Source: Heterohyrax brucei
Taxonomy: Eukaryota > Chordata > Mammalia > Hyracoidea > Procaviidae
Direction of reading: 5' to 3'
Length of the DNA stretch: 64,000 bases
Assembly (NCBI GenBank): GCA_028571685.1
Contig: CM053141.1
Location: 133,266,833 to 133,330,832 of the forward strand
The notes beneath the pieces were generated by a model. It was given only the letters and a program-made list of their open reading frames with translations, was not told the DNA's origin and searched no databases. Both the position numbers and the translations under genes were made by a program. Below, piece after piece: positions 44,515-56,714 of this stretch. Positions within the stretch are counted from its first letter, which is position 1. The number at the start of each line of letters is the position of its first letter.

Positions 44515-45764
44515 GTAAGTTTCACTCCTCCCTTCGCCTCTTTTCCTGAGTTAGAGTGTGAGAAATCCTGGAAGCAGTTTCTTCTCACATTGGTTGTTCT
44601 TGTTCTCTGTTTTCTTTTTCCTTTATGGCTTCTCTACTCACCCCTGCCCCAACAAACAGATTTTAGGTCATCTGCCCAAGGATAACCGGGACAGAGATGC
44701 CCTAATGAGGACTCAACTGTATACAAATAAATGTAGATCATCTCGGCAGCTCCAAACCACAGTATACGCAGCAATTTACTGAAAACCCGAGAAACCATTG
44801 GTGACAAAACATAATGATGCAGGCGCCAATGAAAAAATGTTGGATGCCTTTACTACCCATGTGGCAGGGACCAGCTTGGGGGATGGTGCTTTGCCAGAGT
44901 CTGAAACCCTATCAGGGATGCGACATGACAGAATCTGCAGTAAGGCATACTGTAACAGTTAAGATTAAAGTGAAGCTTTGGAGTTTAATAGTATAAACTA
45001 AACAGAGAATTATGGCATATAGATGAAAACCAGCTGGCCGACCTTTTCTCCTTGTACCCCAACCCCCTTCCCTGACAAAAAATAAAAGTACATTCAGGGT
45101 TGTTTTTCTCTCTATAAATCAAATTAAGTCTCTCTGCTTTTCTTTCTGTGATGGGCAAAAACAAAAACAAAAGAGGATATTGATGGAAAAGATACCAGAC
45201 TATGAAACGATGTTTATTATTTTTTCCTAGCAGTTACCTTAAAGCATCCCCATTAACCTTGCCAAAGCCCGGCCTTCTCCAGTAGTTAACTAGAATCCTG
45301 AGAACCATGAGTGGAGAGTCTGAAGATGACCCTCAACTGAAAATAAATAGATGAACTTTACCTACACGGCTACTATAATTCTAGATCTTTCTAACTGGAT
45401 GGACTTTCAACAAAGCTTGATTTATAGCTTCCCTTGAACTGTATTTTTGACATTTTACTTAGATGAGACAGAGAAAATCATTAGTCTTCTAGGTTTGTTT
45501 GGCTCTGTGTTTCTTTGTGAGTGCAAGTAATGCTTCAGTGTTTGGGTCAGAAAGATCACAGAAGATAGTTTTAATTTCAAATAGAAGTTTTCACTTACCT
45601 GCAGGATTTTTTTTTTTCTTTCTATTTTTTACTTTCCAAACACTCTAGTTTCTGTAGAGTCTAACATTTTAGGCTTTTGGCTATGAGACTTATAAAGACA
45701 GTTCTCTTTAAAAGACATCACCTGTTTCAAAGTTGAACTTACAGATGCAACCAATGACAAAGGC

Positions 45765-45945
45765 AGTAGAGACGTCACTAGGTTCAGAGTCCGAAGACCT
45801 AGGTTGGAGATAAGGTTCAGCCATCTATCACCTGCATTACCTCAAAACTGTGACTGATTATCTATAAAATGAAGAAGAAATCTGGTCTGGCGGTGTCACC
45901 AGGTGGCTGTGAGGATCAAAATTAGATGAGTATTGTAAGGTACAT
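45765..45945 (+). repeat. MIR SINE, sense
   Basis: 'gttcagagtccgaagacctagg', 'tatctataaaatgaagaag' and 'ggtggctgtgaggatcaaaatta' in MIR order. Confidence 0.65.
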
Positions 45946-45956
45946 TACAAGTATAG

Positions 45957-46128
45957 GGAAACACTGGTAGCACTGTGCTTGAGAGCTACAGCTGCTAACC
46001 AAAAAATCGGCAATTTGAAGCCTACCAGGTGCTTCTTGGAAACATATGGTCCAGTTCTGCTCTCTCCTATAGGGTGTCTGTGAGTCAATCATCTCGATAG
46101 CAGGAAGCTTGGTCTTACAAATACAAAA
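45957..46128 (+). repeat. AfroSINE, sense, diverged tail
   Basis: 'ggaaacactggtagcactgtgc', 'gctgctaaccaaaaaatcggc' and 'gtgtctgtgagtcaatcatc'. Confidence 0.92.
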
Positions 46129-46194
46129 TTTCCTTTTTGCTTTCATTAGAGGTAGAAAGTGAGAGAGAAGAAATAATCAGGCAAACACCTGAAA

Positions 46195-46400
46195 AAAGCC
46201 TAATGTGTTAGGTAGTATTATAAGCACTTCATATGACTTTATTTGTCCTGAGCTAAGTACTATTATAATTGTCATATTGTAGATGAGGGGATCTGAGGCA
46301 TAGAGCAGAGGGTAGTTAAATATCTTGCCCAGGGCCACACAGCAGTTAAGTTACAAAGCTGGGATTCAAAACACGGGAAGTCTGCCTCTAGAGTTCATTG
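46195..46400 (-). repeat. MIR SINE, antisense
   Basis: 'tattataagcacttcatatgac', 'tgtagatgaggggatctgagg' and 'cccagggccacacagcagttaagtt' match the MIR complement. Confidence 0.85.
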
Positions 46401-46404
46401 TCTT

Positions 46405-46815
46405 GTCCACTACAGGTACTACCCTTCAGATAGTGAGACTTAGTGGTGATTGTTTAATGTTATGGTATTACCCTTCAAATTTTTTTTACATCAGTATTTT
46501 CCTTCAGTAGTAAATTTCTTTTCTCTGTTTAATAGTTACTCCTGCTGACCATATTAAACAAATAAGAAGACTTCAAAAAATATCTTTTTCTGCTGCTTAG
46601 TTCATTTAATTTTCTCCAGATTTTAACAAGTTTTAGCCACTTCTGTAGTATGATGTTAGACATTCTTCTGTAGTCAAGATGAGGACGCGCATTTCAAGTT
46701 CAGAAGCTTTTAAACTTCACCCAGAACAAAAACCAGGCTCAACGAGGTAATCAGCAATAGTTAGACCTGACAGAGAATGGATGTGTAAGGAAGAGACACA
46801 GGCCTCTTACAAGAA
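46405..46815. other. No recognised feature
   Basis: Unique AT-rich sequence. Confidence 0.35.
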
Positions 46816-46816
46816 A

Positions 46817-46982
46817 ACCGTACCTACCCATTCCCATCAAGTCAATTCCAACTCATAGTTACCCTGTAGGACAGAGTAGAATTGCTCCATAGAGTTTTGA
46901 AGGAGCACCTAGTGGATTTGAACTGCTGACACTTTGACAAGCAGATGTAGCTCTTAACTGCTGTGCCACCAACATTTCCAAA
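46817..46982 (-). repeat. AfroSINE, full length, antisense
   Basis: 'cccattcccatcaagtcaattc' to 'gctgtgccaccaacatttcc'. Confidence 0.93.
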
Positions 46983-46989
46983 TACAGAC

Positions 46990-47510
46990 CTCCAGTTTAG
47001 CTGTTGGTAAGCCACTGTTTGGCAGAGTAAGAATGATCCTAAAAGAAAGAACACATGGGAAAAAATCCATCTCTCCACAGCATTGCCATAGATTCATCTG
47101 AAAGACATCTTCTCAACATAATGAAGTTTTCAACACCAGGTCCTAAAAGAGTTAAGGCATTCTCATGGTTATCCATATGTAGAAATAAGACCTGTCTTCC
47201 TTGTACCAAACACCTAAGACAGTTTTGCTACAGGAGTGTTTGAAAATTTCCATCTTTATGGTAACCTTTTCAAACAAATGCCTCAGAGACACACTGGATG
47301 CTGAGAAGACTCCGTTTCTTTAGAATGGGGCACCCTCTGGAGAAAGTTTTCCCCGAACCTCCTGTCACTTAGAATATACCCCCACCCAATAAAGACATTT
47401 CGCTTCACAGTTCTAGACAGCATTAAGCATTCTTCTGCATAGATGTTAAATGTTAACATAACTTTATTTTATTAAAAGTCTTTGAGAGAATGTTCTCAGA
47501 CCCAATGGTC
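46990..47510. other. No recognised feature
   Basis: Unique sequence of about 500 bases. Confidence 0.35.
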
Positions 47511-47514
47511 CTTT

Positions 47515-47850
47515 TATTTTGTTTATTCAACAAGTATTTGTTGAATGTCCTGTATTCCAGGCACCAAGGACAATATAAGCAATAAGATAGCCAAGGCCCC
47601 TGATCTCATGAAACTTAAAGTCTACTGGGAATGATGTAGGAAAAGCTAGCAAACAAATAAGCAAATGAGATCACTTCAAATAGTGGTAAGAGGTGAAATG
47701 AGATAATGTGATCTAGTAACCTATGGGATTTGGTAGAAGATAACGGAGGCTCAGGGAACAGGAGCAGGACTCAGCCGAGTGAAATGTGGGAGAAGAATGT
47801 TGAAGGCAGAAGAACCAGCAAGTGCAAAACCCCTCAGCCAGGAATGAGTT
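47515..47850 (-). repeat. L2 3' end, antisense
   Basis: 'tattcaacaagtatttgttgaatg', 'ttccaggcaccaaggacaata', 'gatctcatgaaacttaaagtctactggga' and 'aaccagcaagtgcaaaacccctcagcc' follow the L2 complement over more than 300 bases. Confidence 0.85.
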
Positions 47851-47854
47851 GAGT

Positions 47855-49270
47855 CTATGTAAGGACGAAAAACAAAAGCAATGTAGCTGCAGCGTGGCAA
47901 GCAATAAGAAGTGGTAAGAGAGGTCGTCCGGGAGGTGGCTGAACTCTCATCAGTGCCTCGTGATCAGAGTTTAGATGTTATGCTAGGTGCAATGAAGAGT
48001 ACTGCCAGCAGAATTCCAACCTATCTAAAACCTTGTTACCTGAAAAGAGGCCTCTCAGCATGTACAGTCACAACTCTCAGTAAGAGAAGGAAACTTAAAA
48101 AATCACCTAGCCTGAGAGAAAGTGCACAAGTGACAAAGTACAAATAAGAAAGCAAAGTGGTAGCAAGGTGACGATGAATGATGAATGTAGATAAAGGCTA
48201 TATGGGTGTTCTTTGTACTATTTTTATTTTCATAACTATTCTATAAATGTATTTCTGAATGAAAAGTTTTAAGGCTGTTTACAAATGCCAAGTTTTAAAA
48301 AGGGTTTTAAAAAAATCACATAGTTGAAAGTGCACCAGATTTGTGAAGGTGATTCTTATTACTACTCGCAGCCTGTACTTGCTCACCTCGGTGATGGGGA
48401 ACTCACTGTCTCATGAGGCAGTCCATCCGTAAAAGGGAGTTATTTTATTCAGCCCAAATCAGTGTCCTCCGATTGCCCCACACTAATCTTAGTTCTTCCT
48501 TTGGAATCATGATGAGAAAAGACAATTGCTGCTTGGCAAGAGTACCGCTAACTGTTTGGAGGTAGCAGTTGCTCTTGGCCTTGCCTTTATCCACTTCATC
48601 TTCTTGCTCTCTCCAGATGCACTGCAGTTTACCAGCATCCATCTTTTAAGGTTATTCCACATATGGTCTGATCAGAACCTGTCAGCCTCCTAGAGCTGTC
48701 CCAGGATTTACCATACACCTCTGCTGCCTTCTGATGTGGGCTACAAAGACAAGACCCATGCCTGCACTCTGTGCCTTTTCAAGTGGTTTGAGTGGGACCC
48801 TTAGAGGTCCCTTTATGAGACACGTAGCCCAGGACTCACCTTCCTTGATCACTGAACGCTGGACCAGTGCCATTAGTGGGCTTCAAGAACTGCAAATGAC
48901 AGTGTCATCAGGGGCCTGGGGACAGTGTCCTTAGCACCTTTCATAAGCTTACTGATGCCTAGTGTTCACCCATGGAATGTCGTTTTATCTGAGCTGTGTA
49001 TTTTCCACCAACAAGTATGACATTTTGAACTGTTCTCCATCGTTTACACTGCAGTGTGATTAGATTTCAGAATTTTGTGAGAAAGGGTTTGCAAGGAAGG
49101 AAGTGTGAAGGCACTGTAGACACTACAAATGGTGGGCAGGAGTTGAAGAGCTAGGAGCTGGAGGCCTGAGCACAAATTTTGACCATGCTTGGAGTATACT
49201 AGTGCTGTTGATGTTTCACTTATTTCCCAAATGTCCAGTATATTAGGCATTATACCAGATTCCTACAAAC
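47855..49270. other. No recognised feature
   Basis: The left part may be further degraded L2. The remaining kilobase is unique-looking. Confidence 0.35.
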
Positions 49271-49274
49271 TGTT

Positions 49275-49430
49275 ACCTCCAAAATAACTCTTAAGTCAGT
49301 TCTGACTCACAGTGACCCTATCTATAGACCGGAGTAGAACTGCCCCATGGATTTTCCAAGGAGCAGCTGGTGGATTTGAACTGCTAACCTTTTGGTTAGC
49401 ATCACAGCACATAACCAGTAGCCACTGAGA
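49275..49430 (-). repeat. AfroSINE, antisense
   Basis: 'cttaagtcagttctgactcac' to 'aaccttttggttagcatc' with a degraded head. Confidence 0.92.
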
Positions 49431-49554
49431 GAGAATTGTTAAGCCCACTTTACTGATGGTGAAAAAAGCTCGCAGAGGGTAAACAGCCCATGTTCCTGGA
49501 GACAGGGCTTCAAGCTGGTACAGTCTGGTTCTGTACCCTACTGAAAACTTGCAT

Positions 49555-49705
49555 TTCTAACAAATTCCCTGCTGATAATTTGCATTTCCACTCTGGAGAT
49601 GAAAAATCAGAATCCACATTTTAAGAAGATTCCCCAGGTGATTTTTGTGTATAGCTTTCTGGGAACTTGTTAGAAATGCAAATTCCCAGCAGGAATTTAA
49701 ACCAT
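49555..49705. mobile_element. MER5-type DNA transposon pieces
   Basis: 'aagattccccaggtgattttt' and 'gggaacttgttagaaatgcaaattcc' are MER5A-like; possibly two overlapping remnants. Confidence 0.5.
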
Positions 49706-49709
49706 AAAG

Positions 49710-51400
49710 AACGAAAGAACCCCTCCCCTCAGCCGTTTTGAAGCCCTGCCAGGAGCTAACAAGTAGACTGGACACCAGCTCTGCTGGCTCTAGAATGCCT
49801 GGGAAGCTGAGTGAACTGTGATTCAGTCCAAGGAGCCCCGCGTGGCTGATAAGTGTTAGGATGGAGGTAGATGCAAAGAAGTTATCTGTGAAAAATTTAC
49901 ACCTAAAAAAAAGTTCTTTGTGAAAAATTTCCTCATATTCTCTGCTTAATCCCTGCTACTCATGCAGGAAAAGAGGGTAGCACTAAGCAGTGGTTTTCTC
50001 CCAGCATTGACTAAAAATAAGTTGTATAAACATATGGTATTCAAATCAAGTGCATTTGATTCATTGACTTTGAGATTTTTTTTTCTTTTTAATTTGGACA
50101 TTCAGATTCAAATTTTTTTCAATTCATAGTGCTTAAAAGTCTTATGATTCAAAATTTGTATCTGCTAAGCTCATTGTATAATTTTCTTATGAAAGAAGGA
50201 GATAAGTATTAATCCAGCTTTATGTCTAAGAACTTAGATGCTCTGTGGTTAAAAAATTCAGTTAATGTTGTGCTAGTTATGACCTGTGATGTGTTTAGGA
50301 ATAGATTCTGAAAGAATCTGAATACTTAAGTAATATAAAATTCTGGTATGGCAGAAGGTATGGGTGAAGGAAAGGCATACTTCTTAAACTTGATATCTGG
50401 CAGAGATCATTTTGGATGTGTATTTAAAAGCATTGCAAAATTGCTGTAGTTTTAGTATCTCTGCATGCGAATTATGTGACAAACCCTGAACTCATGAAAA
50501 TAAAATATATGGTTTTCTGTGATTTTCAAGGATTTTAGCCAGCACCAAAAATACTAAGTCAACATGAAGTTTATCCTGTAGATGTTGCTATGACAAGCTG
50601 GTGATTCCAAGTACATAAACCTCCTGTTCTTGATTTTTATTAAGGCTTAATGCTAAAAGCATGAAAAAGAAAGTTGGTATGGCAGTTGAAACTGAAAAGC
50701 TTGCTGGTTAATCCATTTCACATGATGTAATGTAAACTGGACTCCAGAGAACAACAAAACACATTTTCTAACAGGCCAATCTAGAAAATGGACATTTCAA
50801 CCTGGTGCAACAAAAAGTCTAACATTTATGATAAGGATCTCTATTTGTTTAACTCAGGCAACAGTTTCAAAATAAGAAAACATCTACATAAGGAACCAAT
50901 CTTTTTTTTTTTCTTTAACAAAATTATGATTTTAATTATATAGTTGATAGAACCCATTATAAACAATGGAAATAAAAACTATAATTAGCGTTGCCACTAG
51001 AACAAAATTACTGTATTTCTTTCTTGAGGCATAGTTTTGAGCTTCTAAAATGAGGGCAGTTTGGTCTCTTTTTCAGAATGTGTGTGGTATCATTTTTAAT
51101 GAACCGTAGAGCTTACACCTGAAAGTAGAGCTGCTGCTTTAGCCCAGAGGGAGGATCATCTCTACCTTTAATCCATTAATACCCTGTTTATGTTTCTCAG
51201 GGAAAGGATGTAAGTCAATTGGGGGAAAATGGGGCACTGTGTTGGGCATTAGAAAAGTTGAAAATAAAATTTTGGTGGTGTCAGAATAATGAAGTGTCTG
51301 GAAATAGTAGAGTTTAAATGAATTGCATCTTTCCTACTTTCTACTTGGAACATTTTTTCCTAATGGTAAATGTAAATTCTGTGCTTCCTTGGTTTTCTAA
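49710..51400. other. No recognised feature
   Basis: About 1.7 kb AT-rich; no repeat family identified. Confidence 0.4.
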
Positions 51401-51404
51401 AAGA

Positions 51405-52015
51405 TTAGTGGCAATGTGGTAGAAAGTCTGGATGTCTGTCAACAGAAGAATGGATAAGTAAAATGTGTATTCATACAGTGGGATGTTATTCATGTATACA
51501 CAGAAATGAAGTTTTGAAACATGCGCTAACATGGATAAACCTCGAAAACATTAGGCGGAATCGATAAAGTCAAGAACAAAAGGTGAAATCCTGTATAATC
51601 CCACTTACTTTATGCTCTGGTGACATAATATTAAGAGCTTGGCTGCTAACCAAAAAGTGAGCAGCTCAAATCCACCAGCTTCTCCTTGGAAACCCTATGG
51701 GGCAATTCTTTGTTCTGTAGAGTCACTATGAGTTAGAACCAACTCACCAGCACTTAACAACAACAGCTTTCACGAAGGCTGTAGTATAGGCAAAGGCATA
51801 GAGACCCAAGTTTATTCATGGAAACCAGGGAGGGGTATTGCTTAAGGGGTACTAAGTGTTCTCTTGAAATGATGAAAAACTTTTTGAAAATTAGTAGGGA
51901 TGGTGGTGCAACATGGTGAACGTAATTAATGTCATTGAACTGTTCACTTAAAATGGTTAAAATGGTAAAGTTTTGTTACATGTATTTTTACCCCAATAAA
52001 ATAGTTTTTTGAAAG
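51405..52015 (+). mobile_element. L1 LINE 3' end, sense, split by an AfroSINE
   Basis: Left part 'ggatgtctgtcaacagaagaatgg', 'atacagtgggatgttattca' and 'aacatggataaacctcgaaaaca' and right part 'aaccagggaggggtattgc', 'gaactgttcacttaaaatgg', 'ttttaccccaataaaa' are the mammalian-age L1 ORF2 end and 3' UTR. The SINE at 51612-51770 lies between. Confidence 0.85.
51612..51770 (+). repeat. AfroSINE, sense, with RTE-type tail, inside L1
   Basis: 'ggtgacataatattaagagc', 'ctgctaaccaaaaagtgagc' and the tail 'caccagcacttaacaacaaca', the form ending in RTE-like (caa)n. Confidence 0.92.
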
Positions 52016-52051
52016 AAAAGAAAATGGAAGTCAGGCACTAGACAGCTTTAA

Positions 52052-52115
52052 CCAAACCAAAAACCAAACCTATTGCCATTGAGTCAATTCCAACTCATAG
52101 CACCCCTATAGAACA
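52052..52115 (-). repeat. AfroSINE 3' third, antisense
   Basis: 'aaaaccaaacctattgccattg' to 'gcacccctatagaacaag'. Confidence 0.85.
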
Positions 52116-52394
52116 AGAGAAATCTCAAGGGAAGGGACTCCGTCTCTCTCCCACTTTCAAGACTCTATCAAAACCTTCTCTTGGTAGAATGAATTCACAG
52201 AAAACCGCAGTAAAGAAGGATGAGAATCTTGAAGAACAGATAAAAATGGGAATTTAGGCACAGTGGAGGTGTTAACTGTATATCTGATGGAGGGATGGAT
52301 GGATGAATGTGTGAGAAGGAGTAAAGAAACCTTGCTGCTTTGGGTTTGGTGTCTTAACAGATCTGGGACAGCTGGTATTTTGCTTCGTTTCATT

Positions 52395-54150
52395 GGAGTT
52401 TGACGTCCTCATCCTTCAGTTATCTCCTCTTTCATCTGCATCATCAATCTCTTCCTATCTAAGGAGCCATTGCCCTTGTAATAACAAACACTCTCCACCT
52501 CACAACTCAAAAAACAAACAAAATCCCCTCCAGCAGTTTCTCTGTAGCCTTGCTTCCTCCCATGTTGAACCACCCTTCTTTAAAGAATTATGGAAACTGC
52601 AATCCTCCATCTCTTTCTCCCCCGCTAAGGATCTGCAGTATGATTTCTACCTTTACAACTTGGGTTGCATGAAACCCACTGACATTTTGATATTCTCACC
52701 TTTCTTGACTTGTGAGCATCATTTGAGACTACTGACTACTTGCTTCCGAAAGCAGTACCCTCTTGGATTTGTGATGCTGTCTCCCCCCTTGTTTTTCTCT
52801 TTATGTTCACACTTCACCTTAGTCTCCTCTGCTAACTCCTTCTCTTTCTCTACTTGACCTTTAAATTACCCAGCGGGCCTAGGTCTAGGACCCTCTGTCC
52901 TCTCAATGTCTAAGTCTGAGTTGATGTCCAGTCTCGTGGCTTCACGTACCACCTGCATGCTGCTGCTACTCTCCTGAACACTCCAGTCCCCCATTTAATG
53001 ACCTCTAAATAGTTTCATTAGATGGCTCTTGGAAGTCTGAAGAAGGACTCTTGAATCCCCCTGCTTAACCTGATACTCCTAGACTCCCCCCTCAGTAAAT
53101 AGCACCAGCATTCATTCAGCTACTGAAGCTGGAATTCTCTCTCTCCCTCAAAACTCACACTAATTCATCACCAGAAAAACCCAAACCTATTGCCCTTGAG
53201 TCAGTTCCAACTCATGACAACCCGACATGTTTCAAAGCACAGTGTTTCATAGTATTTTCAATGGCTGTGATCTTTTGGAGATAGACTGCCAGACCATTCT
53301 CTCAAGGTGCCTGTGGTGGATTTTTCAGTTAGTAGCTGAACACTTAACCATTTGCACCACCCAGAGACTCCTAATCCATCACTAGGTCTTCAGTGTTCTA
53401 TGCTTAGTGCATATATATACCTGTCCACTTCCCTCTATCACAATGGCCACCACCTAAACCTGTCTGCTTGTATGTTTATTCTGTGTTAATATCCTCCTAA
53501 CAAGTCTTCTCATTTTTCCCAAGAACAATCCTTGCCCACCCCAGGAATAATCTATTCCCATTGAGTAGGAAGGAGGATAAATTTTAAATGGGAAAGCCTA
53601 TCATTTCACTCCTCTGTGAAAACTTTCCAATGACACTCATTTCAGTTAAACTAAAAATAGACCTCTGTTGTGGGCAGTAAGGTCTTGAACTGTGCTGGAC
53701 CCTAAAACTTACCCTAACTTTCATCCTGTCTCATCTCCCAGCCAGAGCTGCTGCAGAACCAACCCAACTCTCCTCTGCTTTGGGCATTTGTCAGTGTTTC
53801 CTTCATTCCAGATCATCACAAAATTAGTTCTCTCCTGCATTTTTCTGTAGCTCCTCACCCAAAAGGCCTCTTGCCATCCCTCAGGCTTGGCTTAAGCAGC
53901 ATTTCTTTGATGAGGCCTTCTCAGGCTAGTCTACTTAATAGATCCCTTCAGCTGCTCTCTGTTCCACAACCCTGCTTCAACCCTTCAAAGTGCTTTGGAT
54001 TTTGTCATTTCTTATTCACCTGTTACTTATTTTATTGTATGATCCCCCTGTGAGGGCAGGGATTATGCCCAGCTCACTAACTGCCCTGTCCCTAGCATGA
54101 CACACACAAAGCGCATTCAGTAAATGTTTATTGAATAAATGAACTGAACA
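52395..54150 (+). mobile_element. L2 LINE 3' region, sense, about 1.5 kb, interrupted by an AfroSINE
   Basis: Right part is clear L2: 'gtgaaaactttccaatgacac', 'caaaaggcctcttgccatccctcagg', 'gcatttctttgatgaggccttctca', 'tgtgagggcagggattatgcc' and the terminus 'cagtaaatgtttattgaataaatgaa'. The left part (52395-53170) has the C/T-rich look of the L2 ORF end but is weaker. A 154-codon open frame at 52393-52857 falls inside it and is not a gene. Confidence 0.75.
53172..53371 (-). repeat. AfroSINE, antisense, with target-site duplication, inside L2
   Basis: 'aaacccaaacctattgcccttg' to 'gcaccacccagagactcc'. Direct repeats 'ctaattcatcac' (left) and 'ctaatccatcac' (right) differ at one base. Confidence 0.93.
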
Positions 54151-54154
54151 CCCC

Positions 54155-54605
54155 AAGGATACTTTGTTTCTTCCCACTACTTTAACACATATAAGCATAC
54201 TGTCTTGTATTCCTGTATCTCTTTATTTACATTACAAAGAGATTGCCACCTTCAATCATTTGAGGAGATTGGCAGCTGGAAGAACAGGCTAATAGTAATA
54301 AGTGGCTCTCAAGTTAGTACAGGCTAATGCCACTGAAGATAAACAGAGCAGGAAGATTCTTCCACTGAACTGTTTCTAAGGAAAGTTATTATTAAAAACC
54401 AATTTTCTGGTTTTGCTCCCATACAATTTTCATAGTAAGTGGTTACCAAAATCTAGGTGAAATACAGAGTTTGGGATTTAGGTTAACATGAATCTGAAAT
54501 TAATATGACCATGTTTAGCCACGAGTTCTGGGATATCATTGCCTACATGGGACCCAAATAGAGAGAATGTGAATTACATGTTTAAGGAATAATTTTAATT
54601 TTGAT
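54155..54605. other. No recognised feature
   Basis: Unique AT-rich sequence. Confidence 0.35.
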
Positions 54606-54609
54606 AAGG

Positions 54610-54780
54610 TGGCCTTGTGGTGTTACGGAAAGAAATTTGGAGTCAGAGAACCTCATTCCTGGTTGAGCAGTCAGCCTGCCGTGTAATTTCCTACATAGCA
54701 TTAAAATTTCCTGAGCTCTCCTTTATTTTCAAGTGAGGATAACTGGAAACTGCCCATCCATTCTCCAGAATTGTCACAAA
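54610..54780 (+). repeat. MIR SINE, sense
   Basis: 'ggtggccttgtggtgttacgg', 'tttggagtcagagaacctcattcc' and 'tgagctctcctttattttcaagtgagg' in MIR order. Confidence 0.6.
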
Positions 54781-54927
54781 ACCGCTAGTGAAATCATATA
54801 CTTGCCTTTTACACAGAAACGTGGAAAGCCTCACAGAAATATATTGTGTAGGCAGTTTTAAAAAAGTGATAAGCAGAAGAAATTTTAGAAAAAGTCCAAT
54901 TAAGAAATACTATTTGCACTTTTCTTT

Positions 54928-55012
54928 GAAACCCTGGTGGTGTAGCAGGGCAGTTCTAGTCCGGCCGCTAGGGTTGCCATGAGTCGGATCTGACTCAACG
55001 GCAATGGGTTTT
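54928..55012 (+). repeat. AfroSINE, sense, internally deleted, little diverged
   Basis: Head 'gaaaccctggtggtgtagc' joins straight to 'agggcagttctagtccgg', losing the centre, then 'gagtcggatctgactcaacggc'. Several CpG sites survive, suggesting a young copy. Confidence 0.9.
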
Positions 55013-55014
55013 TT

Positions 55015-56540
55015 CTTTTTTTTTATTTACACTTTAGTATTTAGTTGTCTGCGGTAGTGTTTCTGTGAAGTTGATACTGAATTGCACCTGAATAGGGAAG
55101 CCCAGTAGCTCTGCTGTTCAGTCATCATGGAAAGAATGGCTCCCTGCTGCCTCCACTTTGCTGTGTCACAGCTGCACCTGCCCTGTTCTGTCTCTCTCCA
55201 GCCTTGGAACTGAGCTGTCTGGCTGAGGCAGGAACTTGCGCGGCTGGACCTGTGGGCCTGCCGAGAGGGAGAGTAGACTGAAGGCCAGCTGTCGTTCCTT
55301 CCTTCATTTCTCCTCCCATCACAAGTGCACCCGTCTCAAAATAAGGCTGAGATGCACAGACCCACCAGTCTATTTCTTTTGGAAAATAGAATTCATTAAC
55401 TTGTAGCAGGAAAGAATAAGGGGACACTGTTCTACTCTAAAGACATTCTCCTTGTCTTTTTGGTATCTGAAGCTGATTTTCTAATTCAGACACTCTGTAT
55501 TTAGAAGTGAAATAAACAGACATGTTAGGAGACATCAAGTGGAGGTGGAGAGGAGAGAGCAATGATCCCCTCTTTCATATACACACAAATACATGCATAG
55601 ACACGTATGTAAGCATGCACACATTCCCACCTGCCTGCTCCATCTGTCCCGTGGTGTCTTATTCAGCAGCTGTAACTTGGTCTTTGTTTCTTATACTAGA
55701 TGAAGACTGTAAAATAGCACCACCTTCAGTTAAAACTGATAAGTGGTGCACTGTCAGAAACCACGCCAGGCTTTCTGGCAGGCTCTCTTGTTCCCTGTAC
55801 TGTGGTTAGTAAGCCTTCCCGCTGTCTCTTGGTGTGTATCTGTTGCTATAGCTCGGCACGGAAAGGGAAAGAAAGGAAAACTGGGTAAATGGGCCAGGAG
55901 TAGATACAAGACTTAATTCATTCATAAGGTTTTTTATTATTATTATGACTGAGTGAAAATGTACATTCCCATATAAATTTACATGCCCACCTATATGCAG
56001 CTTCCACTGCTCTCCCTGCCCAGTGACAGCACACTATTCCTCTCTGCTCCATACATGTCTCATCCTCCCAACAGTCTTCTTTCCCGTCCTCTCCACCCAC
56101 TCTGTGTAAGGTATTTCTTAATGTTTAAGTGAAGGGTAGCATACTCTGTAGATGACAAAATCACTCTGAAACCATGTAGTTTTCTCTGACCCACCAAATG
56201 CTATTCTATGTAAACTGAAGTCCGTGGGTTTTTAACTTGTGAAAATATTGAGTCTTATTTTATAATAGAATATGCCTCTTTGGTGAAGAAGACTCTTTTC
56301 TGTCCAGGACAGTAGGGCTTGAGCATTTAAATGTGATTTCACGGAACAAAGGACGAGCTGTTGACAGGGCACAGTTATGTGAGCAGGCCTAGAGAAGCCT
56401 GGGCAGAGCCAGGGACACTGAAACATGAGTCTGACCCTTTTGACAGTAGCTGCTTGATATCAGCAGCCACTTAAAGTTAGGAAGTTCAGAACCCAGATCA
56501 GTGAATCTTCTCCCACAGTATTTTAACATCCTAGTGTGAA
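55015..56540. other. No transposon recognised; contains the candidate cassette exon
   Basis: About 1.5 kb of unique sequence around 55700-55804, moderately GC-rich at 55140-55260. Confidence 0.4.
55700..55804 (+). other. SNCAIP: Candidate 105-nt in-frame cassette exon of SNCAIP
   Basis: A good pyrimidine tract and TAG acceptor end at 55699. Reading in the phase set by the exon at 44442-44514 (phase 1), the next 105 bases are open for 35 codons, beginning DEDCKIAPPSVKTDKWC. GTTAGT at 55805 would serve as donor, keeping phase 1 on exit; a stronger GTAAGC at 55809 would not preserve the frame. I do not recognise this segment as part of known synphilin-1. An open 105-base stretch is not rare by chance, so it is offered as a hypothesis. 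Confidence 0.25.
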
Positions 56541-56547
56541 TAGGGCA

Positions 56548-56712
56548 ACCCTGGTAGCATAGTGATTAACTGCTGTAGCTGCTAACCAGATGGGTCAGCA
56601 GTCAAATCCACCAGCCACTGCTTGGTAACTCTGTGGGGCAGTTCTACTCTATCTATATTGTTGCTATGAGTCAGAACTGACTCAGCGTTAGTGAGTTTTG
56701 TTGGGATTTTTT
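56548..56712 (+). repeat. AfroSINE, full length, sense
   Basis: 'gcaaccctggtagcatagtga' to 'gactcagcgttagtgagttttg'. Confidence 0.93.
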
Positions 56713-56714
56713 GC

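Noticed and set aside
52393-52857. 154-codon open frame, second longest in the window
   Set aside because: It lies in the ORF-end/3' region of an L2 LINE read in sense, has low-complexity Ser/Pro-rich composition and no family resemblance.
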